NCBI GenBank assembly: GCA_033239125.1
Contig: BSWB01000006.1
Location: forward strand, 114,064,242 to 114,128,241
Reading direction: 5' to 3'
Source of the DNA: Fagopyrum homotropicum
Lineage: Eukaryota > Streptophyta > Magnoliopsida > Caryophyllales > Polygonaceae
DNA: 64,000 nucleotides
Shown here piece by piece: positions 29,607 through 41,800 of this stretch. Positions within the stretch are counted from its first letter, which is position 1. Each line of letters begins with the position of its first letter. The notes beneath the pieces were generated by a model that was not told where the DNA came from, did not search any database, and saw only the letters and a program-made list of their open reading frames with translations. Made by a program: the position numbers and the translations under genes.

Positions 29607-30777
29607 ATGTTCTACGACGACGACGATCCCTTTGACTTGTATGGAGAATGGTTGCCTTCTCTTCAAGAGTTAAAACTAAAAACGTCCACACACCGGCGAT
29701 ATCAACGAAGCCATTGGCGTTCCCATGTTGATGTCGATGAGTGGTTGCCTCCTACGGTGTCACCAAGGCCGACTTATACCATCAACGGATACCAACGGTA
29801 TCCTCAAAATGACAAACTCATTACACCGAGGATACCTATGTTTCTCCAAGATGGCGTGCCAACCATGAACAAGTTGACAACATTGCCCCAAGACGGCGTG
29901 CTTATGTTGAAGAAGTTGTCAATGTTGTTCCCCGACGGCGTGCCCATCATGACAAAGTTGACAATATTGGCCCAAGACGGCGTACCAATCATGAGCAAAT
30001 TGACAACGTTGCCCCCGACGGCGTGCTAGTCCCCAAGAGGAGTATGTTATGCTCAAGGCGACGAATGATTCTCTAAGGCATGAGTTAGAAATTGTGAAGG
30101 CACGAGTTCTTGCCCTAACTACACTTGTCCAACACGATGAATCTTTGTCTGACGAAGTCGAAAACATGTGCAATATTGTCATTGAAGATTGCTCACCGGT
30201 ACTTCCAACTCAAGTTGAAAATCCGTTGTATGACGTTGGCATAGTCGAAGATGAGAAAGAAGATGTCGTTATCATTGAAGTTTTCACCCCGGCACTTCCA
30301 CTTTACCTTGTCAACCCGATGTATGATGAGTCTTTTAAAGAGGAGAAGGAAGAAACTGTCATCGACATATTTGAAGCCATCATTGACAAAGATGAAGATG
30401 TCAACCCCAACACGGGCACCATCATGTTGATGGACAACAAATTTGAGCCGCCCGATCCAAGGTTTGCCTTTGTTATGTCAAATCTCTTACAACCTGACTT
30501 TCTCTTCCATCTTTCTAGGATGCCATCGGCGTTCACCATCAAGGGCCTTGACGGCATGGTGGACAAACTTACCGGCGACAATATCTACATGTACCACAAG
30601 GTTGAGCCGCCCGATCTAAAGTTTGTCATTAAGATGCCCGTATGTTTACCACCCATGGAAGGTTTTGTTCATAAGTTCCAAGAGTGCCAGCGCAATCAAC
30701 CGCCATCAAGCCTATACCGGTACTCATTTCTGTGCCTTGAAGAAATATTCAACAGGTCGGCGGCATTGTTCTTTTGA
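29607..30777 (+). pseudogene. F unit 1 ORF, gag-position protein of unknown family
   Basis: ATG at 29607 (MFYDDDDPFDLYGEW). The frame runs past a 42-bp repeat (29850-30026), where a one-base loss in the last unit ends it at 30029. The second part is open from about 30049 to 30777: a helical segment, acidic stretches (DEKEDVVIIEV, EEKEETVIDIFE) and a repeated phrase close to PPDxxF. It shows no zinc knuckle and no known catalytic motif. I do not recognise the family. A four-base loss near 29805 also sets this copy apart from units 2 and 3. From position it may act as Gag or as a packaging protein, but that is a guess. Confidence 0.6.
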
Positions 30778-30867
30778 ATGACTAAAAGTCCAAGCCTCCT
30801 GATTCCTATGGCGTGCACCATCTAACAACGGTGAAACGGGGACGTTTCACTGCCAAGAGGAGGAGAA

Positions 30868-31511
30868 TGATACGCCCCTGGATGGGAATGCCATCCGTAC
30901 CTCCGGCATGATACGCCCTTGGCTAGCGACGGAAGATTTGTCCCGCATATTTATTTCTGTCACATTTTATCTATTTAATATTTAGATATTTAAATTATTA
31001 AAGGGATATTCTTGTGGATATTTCCCTTTTACGAGGAAGATTTGACTTGGAATCATTCATAGAATATTCCAATCAAATCCCTTAAATTAAGCCTAGAATC
31101 TCTCAATTGTGTCTTAAGGATTTCCTTCTTTGGCACCACCCTCCACTATATAAAAGATGGTTGGCTTCATTTGTGATCATGTTCAATATTAATCAAGTAC
31201 AATTGAGAAGCATATCCTCATCCTTGGTTATTGGGCATCACATCTTCCTCTCTTTTAAAGTTCTTGTTTTGGATCTTTGATCCAAGTCTCCAACTCGAGG
31301 ATCCTTCAAGGATCACTAGTTCGCTCCACTTCAAGGATTGTTCGATCTATCTAGATTGAATCAATCAAACGCTTCCGCAACATCATCTCTCAAGCTTCCG
31401 CAAACTCGTTTTCTACATCAAAACCATCCGCACATAACAAAACGAAGTAGTTGAAGTTCAAGCTCGATCTAGGTCCTAAGTTTGTTCTTGAACGCATCCA
31501 AGGACGCATCA
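30868..31511 (+). repeat. F LTR 2
   Basis: 644 bp from TGATACGCCC, directly after the purine tract AAGAGGAGGAGAA, to GACGCATCA. TATATAAAA at 31147-31155. A second TGATACGCCC at 30909 repeats the LTR start 41 bp further in. Confidence 0.88.
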
Positions 31512-31594
31512 AATTGGTATCAGAGCATACATCAAATTGGTATCAAAGCTCGGGATCGAGGTTCAATTTCATTACTCCAATTTATCTTTCGTCA

Positions 31595-32905
31595 ATGTTC
31601 TACGACGACGATGATCCCTTTGACTTGTATGGAGAATGGTTGCCTTCTCCTCAAGAGTTAAAACTAAAAACGGCTACACACCGGCGATATCAACGAAGCC
31701 GTTGGCGTTCCCATGTTGATGTCGATGAGTGGTTGCCTCCTCCGGTGTCACCAAGGCCGACTTATACCATCAACAGATACCAACGGTATCCTCACTGACA
31801 ATGACAAACTCATTACACCGAGGATACCTATGTTTCTCGAAGATGGCGTGCCAACCATGAACAAGTTGACAACATTGCCCCAAGACGGCGTGCTTATGTT
31901 GAAGAAGTTGCCAATGTTGTTCCCCGACGGCGTGCCCAACATGACAAAGTTGACAATATTGGCCCAAGACGGCGTACCAATCATGAGCAAATTGACAACG
32001 TTGCCCCTCGACGGCGTGCTAGTCCCCAAGAGGAGTATGTTATGCTCAAGGCGACGAATGATTCTCTAAGGCACGAGTTAGAAATTGTGAAGGCACGAGT
32101 TCTTGCCCTAACTACGCTTGTCCAACACGATGAATCTTTGTCTGACGAAGTCGAAAACATGTGCAATATTGTCATTGAAGATTGCTCACCGGTACTTCCA
32201 ACGCAAGTTGAAAATCCGTTGTATGACGTTGGCATAGATGAAGATGAGAAAGAAGATGTCGTTATCATTGAAGTTTTCACCCCGGCACTTCCACTTTACC
32301 TTGTCAACCCGATGTATGATGAGTCTTTTAAAGAGGAGAAGGAAGAAACTGTCATCGACATATTTGAAGCCATCATTGACAAAGATGAAGATGTCAACCC
32401 CGATACGGGCACCATAATGTTGATGGACAAAAAATTTGAGCCGCCCGATCCAAGGTTTGTCTTTGTTATGTTAAATCTCTTACAACCCGACTTTCTCTTC
32501 CATCTTTCTAGGATGCCATCGGCGTTCACCATCAAGGGCCTTGACGGCATGGTGGACAAACTTACCGGCGACACTATCTACATGTACCACAAGGTTGAGC
32601 CGCCCGATCCAAAGTTTGTCATTAAGATGTCCGTATGTTTACCACCCATGGAAGGTTTTGTTCATAAGTTCCAAGAGTACCAGCGCAATCAACCGCCATC
32701 AAGCCTATACCGGTACTCATTTCTGTGCCTTGAAGGAATATTCAACAACCTCGGCGGCATTGTTCTTTTGAATGACTACAAGTCCAAGCATCCTGATTCC
32801 TATGGCGTGCACCATCTAACCACGGTGAAACGGGGACGTTTCACAGCCAAGAGGAGGAGAATGATACGCCCCTGGATGGCAATGCCATCCGTACCTCCGG
32901 CATGA
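31595..32905 (+). pseudogene. F unit 2 ORF, best preserved copy, one in-frame TGA
   Basis: ATG at 31595. The frame is open except for TGA at 31796-31798. The same frame continues from there to the stop at 32903-32905. It includes all five starts of the 42-bp repeat (31842, 31884, 31926, 31968, 32010), which in this frame encodes a 14-residue repeat beginning PRRR. The C-terminal 287-residue part (from 32042) is helical then acidic, and ends in a basic segment (RGRFTAKRRRMIR) encoded across the purine tract and into the next LTR. The family is not recognised. Confidence 0.65.
31842..32019 (+). repeat. 42-bp coding minisatellite in F unit 2
   Basis: Five starts of GACGGCGTGC-type repeat spaced exactly 42 bp. 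Counterparts: 29850-30026 (last step 41 bp) and from 33834 (first step 41 bp). In the main frame each repeat opens with Pro-Arg-Arg-Arg. Confidence 0.88.
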
Positions 32906-33505
32906 TACGCCCTTGGCTAGCGACGGAAGATTTGTCCCGCATATTTACTTCTGTCATATTTTATCTATTTAATATTGAGATATTTAAGTTATTAAAGGGA
33001 TATTCTTGTGGATATTTCCATTTTAAGAGGAAGATTTGACTTGGAATCATTCATAGAATATTCCAATCAAATCCCTTAAATTAAGCCTAGAATCTCTCAA
33101 TTGTGTCTTAAGGATTTCCTTCTTTTGCACCACCCTCCACTATATAAAGATTGGTTGGCTTCATTTGTGATCATGTTCAATATTAATCAAGTACAATTGA
33201 GAAGCATTTCCTCATCCTTGGTTATTGGGCATCACATCTTCCTCTCTTTTAAAGTTCTTGCTTTGGATCTTTGATCCAAGTCTCCAACTCGAGGATCCTT
33301 CAAGGATCACTAGTTCGCTCCACTTCAAGGATTGTTCAAGCTCTCTAGATCGAATCAATCATACGCTTCTGCAACATCATCTCTCAAGCTTCCGCAAACT
33401 CGTTTTCTACATCAAATCCATCCGCACATAACAAAACGGAGTAGTTGAAGTTCAAGCTCGATCTAGATCCTAAGTTTATCCTTGAACGCATCCAAGGACG
33501 CATCA
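32862..33505 (+). repeat. F LTR 3
   Basis: 644 bp, same ends as LTR 2, with a TATATAAA near 33140. Shared by units 2 and 3. Confidence 0.9.
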
Positions 33506-33588
33506 AATTGGTATCAGAGCATACATCAAATTGGTATCAGAGCTCGGGATCGAGGTTCAGTTTCTTTACTCCAATTTATCTTTCGTCA

Positions 33589-34896
33589 ATGTTCTACGAC
33601 GACGATGATCCCTTTGACTTGTATGGAGAATGGTTGCCTTCTCCTCAAGAGTTAAAACTAAAAACGGCCACACCGGCGATATCAACGAAGCCGTTAGCGT
33701 TCCCATGTTGATGTCGATGAGTGGTTGCCTCCTCTGGTGTCACCAAGGCCGACTTATTCCATCAACGGATACCAACGGTATCCTCACTGACAATGACAAA
33801 CTCATTACACCGAGGATACCTATGTTTCTCCAAGATGGCGTGCCAACCATGAACAAGTTGACAACATTGCCCAAGACAGCGTGCTTATGTTGAAGAAGTT
33901 GTCAATGTTGTTCCCCGACGGCGTGCCCATCATGAAAAAGTTGACAATATTGGCCCAAGACGGCGTACCAATCATGAGCAAATTGACAACGTTGCCCCCC
34001 GATGGCGTGCTAGTCCCCAAGAGGAGTATGTTATGCTCAAGGCAACGAATGATTCTCTAAGGCACGAGTTAGAAATTGTGAAGGCACGAGTTCTTGCCCT
34101 AACTACGCTTGTCCAACACGAGGAATCTTTGTCTGACGAAGTCGAAAACATGTGCAATATTGTCATTGAAGATTGCTCACCGGTACTTCCAACTCAAGTT
34201 AAAAATCCGTTGTATGACGTTGGCATAGACGAAGATGAGAAAGAAGATGTCGTTATCATTGAAGTTTTCACCCCGGCACTTCCACTTTACCTTGTCAACC
34301 CGATGTATGATGAGTCGTTTAAAGAGGAGAAGGAAGAAACTGTCATCGACATATTTGAAGCCATCATTGACAAAGATGAAGATGTCAACCCCGACACGGG
34401 CACCATCATGTTGATGGACTACAAATTTGAGCCGCCCGATCCAAGGTTTGTCTTTGTTATGTCAAATCTCTTACAACCCAACTTTCTCTTCCATCTTTCT
34501 AGGATGCCATCGGCGTTCACCATCAAGGGCCTTGACGACATGGTGGACAAACTTACCGGCGACACTATCTACATGTACCACAAGGTTGAGCCGCCCGATC
34601 CAAAGTTTGTCATTAAGATGTCCGTATGTTTACCACCCATGGAAGGTTTTGTTCATAAGTTCCAAGAGTACCAGCACAATCAACCGCCATCAAGCCTATA
34701 CCGGTACTCATTTCTGTGCCTTGAAGGAATATTCAACAAGCTCGGCGGCATTGTTCTTTTGAATGACTACAAGTCCAAGCATCCTGATTCCTATGACGTG
34801 CAACATCTAACCACGGTGAAACGGGGACGTTTCACAGCCAAGAGGAGGAGAATGATACGCCCCTGGATGGAAATGCCATCCGTACCTCCGGCATGA
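33589..34896 (+). pseudogene. F unit 3 ORF, frameshifted
   Basis: ATG at 33589. The N-terminal part shifts near 33670-33700, where ACACACCGG of the other copies has lost bases, and again in the 42-bp repeat. The C-terminal part is open at 34033-34896 (287 codons), very like unit 2. Same unknown family. The close match of the three C-terminal parts next to independent breaks suggests recent array expansion followed by decay. Confidence 0.6.
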
Positions 34897-35496
34897 TACG
34901 CCCTTGGCTAGCGACGGAAGATTTGTCCCGCATATTTATTTCTGTCATATTTTATCTATTTAATATTGAGATATTTAAGTTATTAAAGGGATATTCTTGT
35001 GGATATTTCCCTTTTAAGAGGAAGATTTGACTTGGAATCATTCATAGAATATTCCAATCAAACCCCTTAAATTAAGCCTAGAATCTCTCAATTGTGTCTT
35101 AAGGATTTCCTTCTTTGGCACCACCCTCCACTATATAAAGATTGGTTGGCTTCATTTGTGATCATGTTCAATATTAATCAAGTACAATTGAGAAGCATTT
35201 CCTCATCCTTGGTTATTGGGCATCACATCTTCCTCTCTTTTAAAGTTCTTGCTTTGGATCTTTGATCCAAGTCTCCAACTTGAGGATCCTTCAAGGATCA
35301 CTAGTTCGCTCCACTTCAAGGATTGTTCAAGCTCTCTAGATCGAATCAATCATACGCTTCTGCAACATCATCTCTCAAGCTTCCGCAAACTCTTTTTCTA
35401 CATCAAATCCATCCGCACATAAGAAAACGGAGTAGTTGAAGTTCAAGCTCGATCTAGATCCTAAGTTTATCCTTGAACGCATCCAAGGACGCATCA
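34853..35496 (+). repeat. F LTR 4, right end of the array
   Basis: 644 bp ending GACGCATCA at 35496. Instead of a PBS it is followed by copia 3' UTR sequence, so this is the outer boundary of the insertion. Confidence 0.92.
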
Positions 35497-35812
35497 GAAG
35501 TTCTCAGGATGTCCATGACTATCAAGGCCCTTGATTCTGATATCAAAAGCTTGTGTTTGAAAAACTTCATTGTTTTTGTGGTTTTGTGGAAATACTCTTT
35601 TTCTTTGGGTTGTAATGCTTTAGTACTCCCGTGCTTTAACTAATTTTCTCCCTTGTTGAAAGACAAAGGGGGAGAAATGAATGTGATCCGACATTCAAGA
35701 TGTTCTGCATTTTGCATTTGAAGTTTGATATTCAAATATGCATCACTAACCTTACAATGCAGGTACGAAAACATTTGTGTTGTCTTCCATCAAAGGGGAG
35801 ATTGAAAACTCC
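35497..35812 (+). other. Copia (SIRE-like) 3' UTR remnant
   Basis: Matches 44047-44357 of G1: a TCAAGGCCCTTGA box at 35522-35534, a purine tract near 35665, and the PPT-like CAAAGGGGAGAT before the LTR at 35813. The matching gag-pol-env lies to the left, outside the window. Confidence 0.85.
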
Positions 35813-37046
35813 ACCTTGATTATAAAGTTATACAGGTGTTGATGATGGAAGACTTAAACACAAATAAATTAGTTTTATACACTAAGAATTTATTGATTAT
35901 ATATCGAGTTGCTTGGTTTGGTTGTTTGGATTAAATAAAGTGAAGGTCTTGAAAGAGACTTCAAAGGACCTTGGAAGACCTTGAAAGACAAGGAGTTTAG
36001 AGTGTTCAAACGACGAAGGCCTTGAAATGAATTCCAAGGGAACAAAGAAGTCAAGGCCGCATGTTAAAAAGATTTCAAATCACTAAGAAGGTCTTCTACG
36101 AGAGATTTTCTCAAACAAGAAGATATGATCAAGTGAAGATCTAAACCGACCATTAAAGATCTTACAAAGATCCTCAACCGAAAAGCACGAAGATTCTCTC
36201 CTCTGAAATTTAATATTGTTACAACAAATACGAGAAGATCAAGGAGCGAGATATCAACGTGTTCTCAAGAGATGAAGATCCACAACGTCTATCTCATCTA
36301 AACCAAGAAGCGATCTTCATGTAGAAGAAGAGTGATCTTCAAACGGTCATCTTTCCAACGGCTAGAAGACCTCTCCATAGAAGGCTGTAAATAAAGATGG
36401 CGATTGAAAAACAGTTATAGAAGCTTACACGGAAACATCAATAGTCTTCAAGCGGTGCAAAACATCTTCATTCGATCAAATAGTTTTTCTTTCTCTCTTT
36501 ATCTAAAAAGCTTTATTTCCTAGAGAAAGATAAAACTCGAAATCTCCATTGGTATATCTAAAGAGTGTTATACTCGAGTGTGTGTTACTCTGCGAAGTAA
36601 GTAGGCTATTATAGCAAGGAGAAGAATTGGAGCTAGATCGTAGCATTGGCTACAGTGAGAGAAGAAGGGGATTTCTTCTAGTTTGTATCTAGGATTCTTT
36701 GAAGTTGATAATAGATAGTTAGATCCTAAGACTATACCCCGGGACGTAGAGTAGGCTATTTAGAGCCGAACTTCGTAAACATATCCTTGTGTCAATCTTT
36801 TACATTCAGCATTATATCTTGTTTTATTGTGACTAACATTGTTTTGCAGGATTACGAAGTCAAGGCCCTTGAAAGTTGTTTCAAAGCCCTTGAAATCAAA
36901 GTATCACAAAAAACTCAAATTGACATCAAGGCCCTTGAAATTGGTTTCAAGGCCTTGAGAATGGTTTTGCGAAAAGTTCCCATACTCTATTCAACCGCCA
37001 CATCTCGAGTATCTTTTATCCTTTTTATTCACCTACCGGTTCTTCA
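35813..37046 (+). repeat. Copia G1 LTR (shared with the upstream copia remnant)
   Basis: TGAAAACTCC...GGTTCTTCA, 1234 bp, with a PPT on its left and a PBS on its right. It is therefore at once the 3' LTR of one internal region and the 5' LTR of the next. Four TCAAGGCCTTGA-type boxes lie at 36860-36958. Confidence 0.92.
36860..36958 (+). promoter_or_regulatory. TCAAGGCCTTGA boxes in the copia LTR
   Basis: Boxes at 36860-36872, 36881-36893, 36926-36938 and 36947-36958 (the last exact). They form two pairs, each about 21 bp centre to centre. The LTR of G2 has the same two-pair layout at 48857-48957. Confidence 0.6.
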
Positions 37047-37048
37047 AT

Positions 37049-37060
37049 TGGTATCAAAGC
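37049..37060 (+). other. Primer-binding site of copia G1
   Basis: TGGTATCAAAGC, one mismatch from the initiator-Met type TGGTATCAGAGC, two nt after the LTR end. Confidence 0.88.
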
Positions 37061-37101
37061 TAGACTCACGTATATTGATTTAACCATCAGTGAGACTAAT
37101 C

Positions 37102-38876
37102 ATGAATCTTGTAGGTGATGGAGGATTTGCTCAAGGAAGATCGTCATCTCGTTCACCACTCTTCTGTGGCAACAACTTTTCCCATTGGAGAGCACTCATG
37201 CGTATGTTCATTATTGATCAGGACATGGAACTATGGAGCATTATTCCAGATGGACCCAAAGTACCAACTACACAGTTGAAGGTGCCCAAGTGCCAAAGAA
37301 GGAAGGTGACTTCACACAAGCTGACTTGGACAGTGTGTCAAAGAACTACAAAGCAATGAACCTATTCTATTGCGGATTAGATGCCAACGAGTTTAACCGC
37401 ATCTCATCATGCAAGAGTGCAAAGGAAATATGGGACAAACTCGTTGTCACTTACGAAGGAACAAGTCAAGTCAAGGAAACAAGGATTAGCATCTTCCTCA
37501 GACAATGTGAGCTATTCAAGATGAATCCAAATGAACCAGTCAAGGAAATGTTCACAAGATTCACTGAGATCGGGAACAACTTGGACTCACTAGGAAAGGT
37601 CTTCACAAATGAAGAAAAAGTTAGAAAAGTGCTAAGGAGCTTACTTAAAGCCAAGTGGGGACCAAAGATGACTGCCATCGAAGTAGCTCAGAATCTCTCA
37701 GCTCTTCCTCTTGATGACGTCCTTGGAAAACTTATCACACGTGAAATGGTTCTTGGTGAAGAAGATGGAGAGCTCCCATCCAACACTAAGAATTTGGCAT
37801 CAAAATCAAGAAAGGATTAATTACCATCAGACGAGGAAGATAATGATGATGAAGAAGAAGATGCAATTGCCATGATCTCTAAGGGTCTCGCGAGAATTCT
37901 CAAGATAAAGAAACCAACTGCAAACAATAGAGAATATCCACGAACATCAAAACCCCGAGGTAAGTTTTCTAACTCTAACAAGAAAACTAGAGTGCTGACT
38001 TATTTTGAATGTGGTGAAAGGATTGTCCACAAAAGAAGAGGATCAACTTCAAGAAAAATGATCAGAAGAAGAAAGCTATGGTGGCTTCATGGAGTGATTC
38101 AGAATCCTCAAATGAATCAGAAGACGAAAAAGAAAAACCAAACTTATGTCTCATAGCCGATCATGAAGAAGATTCAAATCTATATGTTGACAATGTGGTA
38201 AGTACAATTATGTCTCAACCTGAATTTGACCTGATACAATTCCTTAAAGACATTATTATATGTGACAAGGAACATTGAATAAAGATAAATTCTTTAAAAG
38301 AAAAGCTTCTTGAACTAGAAAAACAACTAAGTGAGATGTCTCTGGAAACTGAAAATCTTAACACGGAAACGGTGGACCTTGATGACAATATCAAGGCCTT
38401 GGAATCGGAAAATGCGATTCTCAAGGACAATCTCTCCTCTCTCAATCAAAACTATATCGATCTAGAGAAAGAGAAAGCTGATCTAACTTTGACGTGTCAA
38501 GACCAGAAGGTTGCACTTGTTAAGTTTACTCGTTCAAAAGCCAATCTTGAAAGAATGATGGGTGAACAACAATCCTCTCTTAACAAAAATGATATAGGTT
38601 ATCATAGGAGCTTTCCTAGAAAACCAACTAACAGTTTTGTCAAAGCCAAAGAAAGTTTTCATATGCCTACTTGCTTTTACTGTTGTAAAAAGGTTCATGT
38701 AAAATCTACATGTCCATATAGAAGAAATGATCCTTATATTATTAGAAACACCTATCCTCTATGTTTAAGGAAACAGGTCAAACAAATTTGGATTTCTAAA
38801 GGTTCTAGACCACCAAACATGATCAAACCTGAATATGGACCAAAATATGCCATTTGGTCGACCCAGAAAGGTTGAT
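37102..38876 (+). pseudogene. Copia G1 Gag, broken
   Basis: SIRE-type Gag. ATG at 37102. The N terminus has PLFCGNNFSHWRALMRMF, usual for copia Gag, then a frameshift near 37260. The main helical domain is open at 37233-37820 and ends in a stop. The next frames hold a first zinc-knuckle remnant near 37998-38040 that has lost spacing, a long coiled coil (about 38280-38560) containing a TCAAGGCCTTGG box at 38391-38402, and a second knuckle near 38668-38712 (CFYCCKKVHVKSTC, CX2CX4HX4C). Gag would form the particle and hold the RNA. Several breaks make it inactive. G2 carries a matching copy in reverse. Confidence 0.85.
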
Positions 38877-38877
38877 G

Positions 38878-41800
38878 TTTGCTGGTTTGCAGGATATCAC
38901 CAAGGTAAAGGAGCATAAATGGATATTAGATAGTGGTTGCTCAAGACACATGAGTGGAAAAAGCTATTTATTCTCAGATTTAAAGAAGCAATCACCTGGA
39001 ACCATTAAGCTTGGTGATAAAGGAAAGTGTGACATTATTGGCATTGGTAAAATATGTTATAATTCATCTAAATTCATTGATGATGTATATTTGGTTGACG
39101 GTTTGAAGTATAATATGCTTAGCGTATCTCAAATATGTGATAAAGGAAACAAAGTATTGTTTGATTAAAAAAATGTGAAGTTCAAGACAAAAAGACGGGT
39201 GAAGTTGTGCTTACTGCTTCTAGATGTAGCAAAATATTTATTCTATGAGTACAAACCAAGTTTCAGGAACTAAGCTAAAATGTCTAAAGGCCTTGACTGA
39301 TGATCCAAGGCTTTGGCATAGAAGACTTGGTCACGTAAGCACGCATACAATGCATAAGCTACTTACAAAAGATTTGGTACGAGGTTTGCGAAACTTAAAT
39401 TTTAAGGTAGATGAACTATGTAAGGCTTGTACACAAGGTAAACAAACAAGAGGTTCATTCAAGCGTAAGAAAATTGTAAGTTCTTCTCAACCCATTGAAC
39501 TCTTACATATAGATCTTTGTGGACCTATGCGTGTCAAATCTCCCAGAGGCAAGCAATATATCCTTATTATTGTGGATGATTTCTCTTGTTTCACATGGAT
39601 TTCTTTCCTACGAGAAAAATCTGAAGCATTATTTGAGTTTTCAAAATTATGTAAGGAGTTACAAATTTTGAAAAACCTACCAATCGTTTCTATAAGAAGT
39701 GATCATGGTAGAGAATTTGATCAACTAAAGTTTGATTTGTTTTGTGAAAAATATGGTATTTCACATAATTTTTCAGCTCCTAGAACTCCTCAACAGAATG
39801 GAGTTGTGGAACGTAAGAACCGCACTCTTGAGGATATGTCTAGGATGATGCTTTTAGAAAATAGTTTGCCAAAACGTTTTTGGGCTGAAGCAGTAAACAC
39901 TGCAAATTATATTTTATATAGATGTTTAATTTGCCCTATTTTGAAAAAGACTCCTTATGAACTCTTTAAAAGAAGAAAACCATATATTTCATATTTCAAA
40001 CCCTTTGGATATACTTGCTTTGTTCATAACAATGGCAAAGATAACCTTGGGAAATTTGATGCACGTAGTGATGAAGCAATATTCATTGGATATGCTTCAA
40101 ATAGCAAAGTCTATCGTGTCTATAATAAACGTACTAAAATTGTTGATGAAAGTATCCATGTTATTTTTGATGAAAGAAATGATGGTACTTTGAGTGAGAG
40201 TTTTGCAGATCTAAATCTGAATCAACGAGAAGATCACAATTCGGATGAAGATGAAGATCCTAAAGATCAAGAAAAGAATATGCAAGAAAAGATTCTAGAT
40301 ACCGAAGAAAACCCTCAAGACTTTGAAACACACCTTCAAGACCTTGAAACAGAAAACTGCGATGTCAGAACTCCGTTTCAAGGACTTGAAACTCAACTTC
40401 AAGGCCTTGAGATAGGATCCAAAGGCAATATATCAACGGTACCTGAATCTAGTCAAACATATGAGGCTCAACCTTCAGGATCTGCTCCATCTTACAAACG
40501 AAGAAAGTTTCAACACTCTTCATACCATCCACAAGAGAATGTGATCTCAAATCCAAACGCAAGAGTTGAAACTCGATCTAAAGTGAACAATCTATGTGCT
40601 TTCTCCGTGTTTGTATCTCTTATCGAGCCAAAGAATTATCTTCAAGCTCTTCAAGAACCCGATTGGATCTTTGCCATGCAAAACGAACTAAATGATTTTG
40701 AGAGAAACAAGGTTTGGACTCTTACTTCAAGACCAAAACATCAATCTGTCATCGGCACGAAATGAGTCTTTCGAAATAAGTTAGATGAAACGGGCAAAGT
40801 CATACGAAATAAAGCACGACTTGTAGCACAAGGCTATAACCAAAAAGAAGGTATTGATTATGAGGAGACTTTTGCTCCGGTTGCCAGGTTAGAAGCCATA
40901 CGTATGCTACTTGCATTTGCATCTTTTATGAGCATAAAACTTTTTCAAATGGATGTAAAATGTGCTTTTCTAAACGGCTTTTTAGAAGAAGAAGTCTACG
41001 TTGCTCAACATCCTGGTTTTGAAAATGATGAATATCCGGATCACGTTTTTAAATTGGACAAAGCTCTTTATGGTCTTAAGCAAGCTCCTCGAGCTTGGTA
41101 TGAAAGATTGTCCAAATATCTTCTTGAAAACAAATTCAAAAGAGGTTTGATTGATAAAACTTTATTTATCAAAACAAGAGGCAACGATATATTAGTAGTA
41201 TAAATCTATGTCGATGATATATTATTCGGTTCTACTAATGATTACCTTTGCAAGGAATTTTCGGATATTATGTGCAGAGAATTTGAAATGAGCTTAATGG
41301 GTGAGCTAAATTTCTTTTTTGGACTTCAAGTTACACAAGCAAAGAAATGAATTTTTCTCAATCAAAGCAAGTATACTAAGGACTTGCTTAAGAAGTACAA
41401 AATGGATCAGTCTAAGGTCGCAAAGACTCCTATGAGTTCAACACTTTCGCTTGACCATGACAAGGATGGCAAAAGTGTAGTACAAAAGGAGTATCGAGGT
41501 ATGATCGGTTCATTATTGTATTTAACTGCTAGTCGACCTGATATTATGTTTAGCGTGTGCATGTGTGCAAGATTTCAAGCTGATCCTAAAGAGTCACACT
41601 TGATAGTTGTGAAAAGAATTTTTCGGTATCTCAATGGCAGTAAGGATCTAGGGTTATGGTACCCACGTCAAAACTTGTTTCACCTTGTTGGCTATTTAGA
41701 TGCAGACTTTGTAGGTTATAAGGTCGATAGGAAAAGCAGTTCTGGATGTTCCAATTCTTAGGATCATCCCTAATTAGTTGGCACTCCAAGAAGCAAAATT

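Larger units (their letters stand above)
29335..35496 (+). mobile_element. Element F: tandem LTR-internal array, non-autonomous
   Basis: Partial LTR 29335-29523, then three internal units each followed by an LTR: 29524-30867 / 30868-31511, 31512-32861 / 32862-33505, 33506-34852 / 34853-35496. The repeat period is about 1.99 kb. Each internal unit starts with a duplicated Met-type PBS and ends in a purine tract. No protease, RT, RNase H or integrase is present, so mobility needs another element. The first LTR is cut by D and the last abuts copia 3' UTR. Confidence 0.9.

Noticed and set aside
31842..32019. 42-bp repeats as a CRISPR array
   Set aside because: The units are contiguous, without unique spacers, coding, and in a plant retroelement.
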